From Bacteroidales bacterium (GTDB lineage: Bacteria; Bacteroidota; Bacteroidia; Bacteroidales; P3), in NCBI GenBank assembly GCA_012837565.1, contig DUQY01000141.1, positions 1 to 8,822 on the forward strand: a DNA stretch of 8,822 nucleotides, read 5' to 3'. This document shows positions 5,800-8,822 of this stretch, one piece after another. Position numbers and translations under genes: made by a program. The first letter of the stretch is position 1, and every line of letters starts with the position of its first letter. Below the pieces are notes generated by a model. That model ran no database searches and was not told the origin of the DNA. It saw only the letters and a program-made list of their open reading frames with translations.

Positions 5800-7425
5800 T
5801 TATCCCATAAATGGATAACGATAATCTGTTACTGCTAATAATGTTTCTTTTACACATCTTGGACTTAACCAGCGATATAGGTTTAGTTCTGAGCCAGCCT
5901 TGTCGTTGGTTCCAGATTTTCTAGCTCCTCCAAATGGTTGGTTACCTACAACTGCTCCTGTTGGTTTATCATTGATATAGAAGTTACCCGCTGCATAGCG
6001 AAGTTTATCTAATGCTACATCTATTGCATAACGGTCTTTTGAGAATATGGAGCCTGTTAGTGCAAATGGTGAAGTAGTGTTACAAAGCTCAAGAGTTTCT
6101 TCGTATTTTTCGCCATCATATAAATAAACAGTGAATACTGGGCCGAAGAGTTCAGTTTCCATTGTTTCATACTTAGGATTTGTTGTAACAATTATGGTTG
6201 GTTCAATAAAATACCCTATTGTTTTATCTCCCTTTCCACCAACTACAACCTTGGCTTCAGTGGAATTATGTGCTCTTTCAACATATTTCATGATATTATC
6301 AAATGATTTCTCATCGATAACTGCATTAACATAGTTGCTCATCTCTCTAACGCATCCTACTTTTATTTCAGAGGTCATTTCTTTTATAAGTTTAAGAGTT
6401 TCTTCCCAAATAGCAACAGGCACATATCCTCTTGATGCAGCAGAACATTTTTGTCCTTGGTATTCAAAAGCACCTCTAACAATTGCAACTGCTAAGTCTT
6501 TTGGTTCTGTTGTTTTGTGAGCAAAGATAAAGTCTTTTCCTCCTGTTTCTCCAACAATCTTTGGATAGGTATTATAGTTATTGATATTGTCACCTATTTG
6601 TTTCCAGAAATTATTAAAGGTTGTGGTTGAACCTGTGAAATGAATTCCTGCTAAGTGTTTTGAAGCAAAGCAAACATCTGATATAACTGAGCCAGAACCA
6701 GGAACAAAATTAATTACGCCATCAGGAACACCTGCCTCTTTAAATAACTTCATTAAGTAATAGTTAGAAAGAATAGCTGTTGTTGCTGGCTTCCAAACAG
6801 TAACATTACCCATAATAACTGGTGCAATGTTTAGGTTACAAGCAATTGCAGTGAAATTGAAAGGAGAGATTGCATAAACAAAACCCTCTAACGGACGATA
6901 TTCTAAACGATTTATTGCTGTATTGTCGCTCATTGGTTGTTGAGCGTATATTCTTGATGCATAATAAGCATTGAAACGAAGGAAGTCAATTGCTTCACAT
7001 GCTGCGTCAATTTCTGATTGGTAAGGGTTTTTTGCCTGACCTAACATTGTTGAAGCATTAATTAAATTACGATATTTCTTAGATAACAACTCTGCCACCC
7101 TTAGCATAATGGAGCAACGTTCAATCCAATGAAGATTTGCCCATTGACTTTGAGCCTTAAGTGCAGCCTCAATTGCCATTTCAACAACTTCAGGAGTTGC
7201 CATATGATAGGTTGCCAAAACATGATTATGCTCCGTTGGCATAACAACCTTACCCATTTTTCCTGTCCTAATTTCTTTCCCACCAATAATTAATGGTATC
7301 TCAATGGTTGTGTTGTACTGTCTTTCAAGCTCTTGTCCTAAAGATATCCTTTCAGGAGAATTTGGAGCATAACCCATTACCACTTCGTTTTTGGGCCTTT
7401 CAAAAAAGAATGTTGTGTTGTTCAT
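5800..7425 (-). CDS. pruA: L-glutamate gamma-semialdehyde (1-pyrroline-5-carboxylate) dehydrogenase
   Basis: This aldehyde-dehydrogenase-superfamily enzyme oxidises L-glutamate 5-semialdehyde, in equilibrium with 1-pyrroline-5-carboxylate, to glutamate with NAD+. It is the second step of proline catabolism and also serves ornithine/arginine breakdown. The 541-residue length and the sequence around SPFNFTAI (187-194) fit the stand-alone group-1 P5C dehydrogenases, not the bifunctional PutA type. Catalytic features are intact: N190, K212 in WKPATT, FTGS (263-266), the general base E293 in GETGGKDF, nucleophile C327 in GQKCSA, ELFGPV (425-430) and QPFGGARKSGT (496-506), which binds the substrate carboxylate. 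No proline dehydrogenase lies in the window, so it is transcribed alone. It has a two-box promoter that interleaves with the divergent neighbour's, and its own terminator. Confidence 0.95.
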   Translation of the reverse strand: MNNTTFFFERPKNEVVMGYAPNSPERISLGQELERQYNTTIEIPLIIGGKEIRTGKMGKVVMPTEHNHVLATYHMATPEVVEMAIEAALKAQSQWANLHWIERCSIMLRVAELLSKKYRNLINASTMLGQAKNPYQSEIDAACEAIDFLRFNAYYASRIYAQQPMSDNTAINRLEYRPLEGFVYAISPFNFTAIACNLNIAPVIMGNVTVWKPATTAILSNYYLMKLFKEAGVPDGVINFVPGSGSVISDVCFASKHLAGIHFTGSTTTFNNFWKQIGDNINNYNTYPKIVGETGGKDFIFAHKTTEPKDLAVAIVRGAFEYQGQKCSAASRGYVPVAIWEETLKLIKEMTSEIKVGCVREMSNYVNAVIDEKSFDNIMKYVERAHNSTEAKVVVGGKGDKTIGYFIEPTIIVTTNPKYETMETELFGPVFTVYLYDGEKYEETLELCNTTSPFALTGSIFSKDRYAIDVALDKLRYAAGNFYINDKPTGAVVGNQPFGGARKSGTNDKAGSELNLYRWLSPRCVKETLLAVTDYRYPFMG

Positions 7426-7486
7426 AATATAATAATTTTAAATGATTAATACTGTCTTTTAGCATAGAAACTAAAATTCAATTCTG

Positions 7487-7518
7487 CAAATATATATTTT
7501 GTTTTTGGTATTTACAAA
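7487..7518 (-). promoter_or_regulatory. Promoter of the P5C dehydrogenase gene
   Basis: On the minus strand a TTTG -33 box (7515-7518) and a TATATTTG -7 box (7487-7494) are separated by 20 bp. Both boxes and their spacing fit the Bacteroidota primary sigma consensus. The predicted leader is about 55 nt. The region overlaps the divergent promoter at 7504-7534. Confidence 0.75.
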
Positions 7519-7534
7519 TTTATCCTTACTTTTG
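7504..7534 (+). promoter_or_regulatory. Promoter of the IPExxxVDY-2H phosphoesterase gene
   Basis: A TTTG -33 box (7504-7507) and a TACTTTTG -7 box (7527-7534) are separated by 19 bp. Both match the Bacteroidota consensus. The start codon is 22 bp downstream, giving a leader of about 15 nt. Each of the two divergent promoters has its -33 box inside the other's spacer. Confidence 0.75.
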
Positions 7535-7556
7535 TAACACTATAGATAGAACGAAA

Positions 7557-8732
7557 ATGAATAAAGAACTAAGTGAAATAAACTCCGACATTAGTTCCGA
7601 TGAAATTACAATCATCGGGATATCAACCTCCATTGCTGGACTTTCATTAGTTCAAAAAATAAACTCCCTATTCCAAACTAATCTCAAACTCTTCAGAGAC
7701 TTCGAAAGCTACGACAAAGAACTAGACCAAATATCCTTTTTCAAAAACTATTACTACTATAATTCACCATATAGGCTAAAGAATTTTCTTCTTTCCAACA
7801 AAAATAACGAAAATCTAATACTTATAAAGGACAAGAACCTTCTTAAAGAAAAAAAAGCATTCGACTATCTATATATACTTATAGGTAGAGACCATTTGCG
7901 ACATGCCACATCGCTTATTCAATCAATCAAAAACATTCCAAACATATCGCTAATAAGAACAATTTATCCTCAAGAAACACCAAATACTAACCCTTCTGCA
8001 AAACAAAAAGAACCTAAAGCACAAAACCTAAATCTTTTCGAGAGTAATTTAGAAGTTAAACCTAAAAGAGTAGTCAACAAAAAACCAAAGAAAGACAATG
8101 TAAGTATAACTAATATTATTCAGGACATAGACTATAATTTAGGGCATACAATGTATGAGAAAAGGTTATTCTTAGGATTTAAACTTAGACTTAGTGATAA
8201 GTTATTATGCCAAATAAATAAAACAATTACATGTTTTGGATTAGAAGACATAAAAACAATAAGACCAGAAAACTACCACCTAACCCTTTGCTTTATAGGC
8301 AACACAAGCAAAAAGCAAATGAATAAGATAAAAGTTATTGTTCAAGGAATATTAGAACAAGAGTATAAAAAAGATATAGATATTGTAATTAATGGAGTAG
8401 ATTTTTTTGAAGAAAGAGATAATATGGTATCATTATATTTGAAATTTGAGAGAAACTCAGAACTAATAAACCTCAATCATAAGATTAAAGAAGCCTTAAA
8501 AAACAAAAACTTATATAATATCAATCGAGACTTCATACCTCACATAACCATAGCAAAGATTAAAAACCTTAGAGATAAGACAAAAAAAGAAGATATAAAG
8601 AAACCATTTGGGAAGGAATCAGAAAGAATCAAGCTATCCCCTGTTATACTTTTTGAAAGCATAACAATCGATAACACAACAAGGTACGATGTGCTTCAAT
8701 TATTTGACATACCAGAACACCTACAACTTTAA
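7557..8732 (+). CDS. IPExxxVDY-family domain fused to a ThpR-like 2H phosphoesterase
   Basis: This 391-residue protein has two parts. Residues about 16-161 look like an IPExxxVDY-family protein, a small Bacteroidota family of unknown function. It has the ITIIGISTS strand, an INSLFQTNLKLFRD segment, the FLLSNK strand, a degenerate signature LKEKKAFDY (96-104; E, D and Y kept, I/P/V replaced), an IKNIPNISLIRTIYP segment and the typical ending QNLNLF (156-161). A basic linker rich in Lys (about 162-198) follows. Residues about 200-391 form a full-length 2H phosphoesterase of the RNA 2',3'-cyclic phosphodiesterase (ThpR/LigT) type. It starts KRLFLGFKL and has both catalytic motifs, H241-L-T243 and H329-I-T331. 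Known members hydrolyse 2',3'-cyclic phosphate ends of RNA. The frame is uninterrupted. M199, next to the start of the second domain, could act as an internal start. The 2H assignment is strong, the N-terminal one good. Confidence 0.87.
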   Translation: MNKELSEINSDISSDEITIIGISTSIAGLSLVQKINSLFQTNLKLFRDFESYDKELDQISFFKNYYYYNSPYRLKNFLLSNKNNENLILIKDKNLLKEKKAFDYLYILIGRDHLRHATSLIQSIKNIPNISLIRTIYPQETPNTNPSAKQKEPKAQNLNLFESNLEVKPKRVVNKKPKKDNVSITNIIQDIDYNLGHTMYEKRLFLGFKLRLSDKLLCQINKTITCFGLEDIKTIRPENYHLTLCFIGNTSKKQMNKIKVIVQGILEQEYKKDIDIVINGVDFFEERDNMVSLYLKFERNSELINLNHKIKEALKNKNLYNINRDFIPHITIAKIKNLRDKTKKEDIKKPFGKESERIKLSPVILFESITIDNTTRYDVLQLFDIPEHLQL

Positions 8733-8822
8733 GGCATATATCCCATTCTTAATATACTCAACCCAAACTTTCTAAAAAACCAATAGACTCCATCTTAAAA
8801 CTAAAATGTTATTCAACCACTC
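8733..8822. other. Right-edge sequence, no supported feature
   Basis: These 90 bases follow the phosphoesterase stop codon. I see no terminator hairpin. An ATG at 8806-8808 opens a + strand frame that runs off the edge after a few codons. On the minus strand one frame is open from the edge for 16 codons to a stop at 8772-8774. Neither can be supported as a gene. Confidence 0.5.

Noticed and set aside
8040..8150. Frameshift or lost stop codon joining two genes in the fusion
   Set aside because: The frame is continuous through the linker, both domains are in the same frame, and no second promoter box lies just before residue 199. A true fusion is the simpler reading, though sequence alone cannot exclude an error.
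8772..8822. Minus-strand partial gene at the right edge
   Set aside because: Sixteen open codons with no recognisable C-terminus; too short to support.

Overview
The window looks like chromosomal DNA from an AT-rich member of the Bacteroidota, most likely Bacteroidales-like. Four things support this. One protein ends in a type IX secretion (T9SS) C-terminal sorting domain. An IPExxxVDY-type domain, a family I know only from Bacteroidota, is present. Most genes have a Bacteroidota-type -7 promoter box (TAnnTTTG), two of them with a TTTG -33 box at proper spacing, and no useful Shine-Dalgarno sequence. The core proteins (RibD, PrmC, group-1 P5C dehydrogenase) have the form usual in this phylum. 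The assignment is inference from reading; no search was run.

Layout, left to right. Positions 2-76 may hold the last codons of an unidentified + strand gene. On the minus strand, ribD (riboflavin synthesis) and a YigZ/IMPACT-family gene form a two-gene operon with 5 bp between them. A 393-bp divergent region separates ribD from prmC (release-factor glutamine methyltransferase, + strand). It holds three copies of a 17-bp near-palindrome at an exact 21-bp period and a separate 23-bp direct repeat. prmC converges on a minus-strand secreted protein with about eight Tyr/Trp-rich repeats of ~30 residues and a T9SS sorting domain. A second divergent region leads to a SatP/YaaH-family acetate transporter. 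Its promoter is followed by a perfect 19-pair hairpin with a T-run inside the leader, which suggests an attenuator or small RNA. The transporter and the convergent 1-pyrroline-5-carboxylate dehydrogenase gene (minus strand) each end in a clear intrinsic terminator. The dehydrogenase gene and the last gene are transcribed divergently from two interleaved promoters within about 50 bp. The last gene encodes a fusion of an IPExxxVDY-family domain with a complete 2H phosphoesterase (ThpR/LigT-like).

Most of the genes are ordinary housekeeping or central metabolism (riboflavin, translation termination, proline/glutamate catabolism, acetate uptake) and do not form one pathway. The unusual items are the IPExxxVDY-2H phosphoesterase fusion, the 21-bp-period palindrome array, and the terminator-like hairpin in the transporter leader. 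I see no mobile element, CRISPR array, tRNA, rRNA or defence system.
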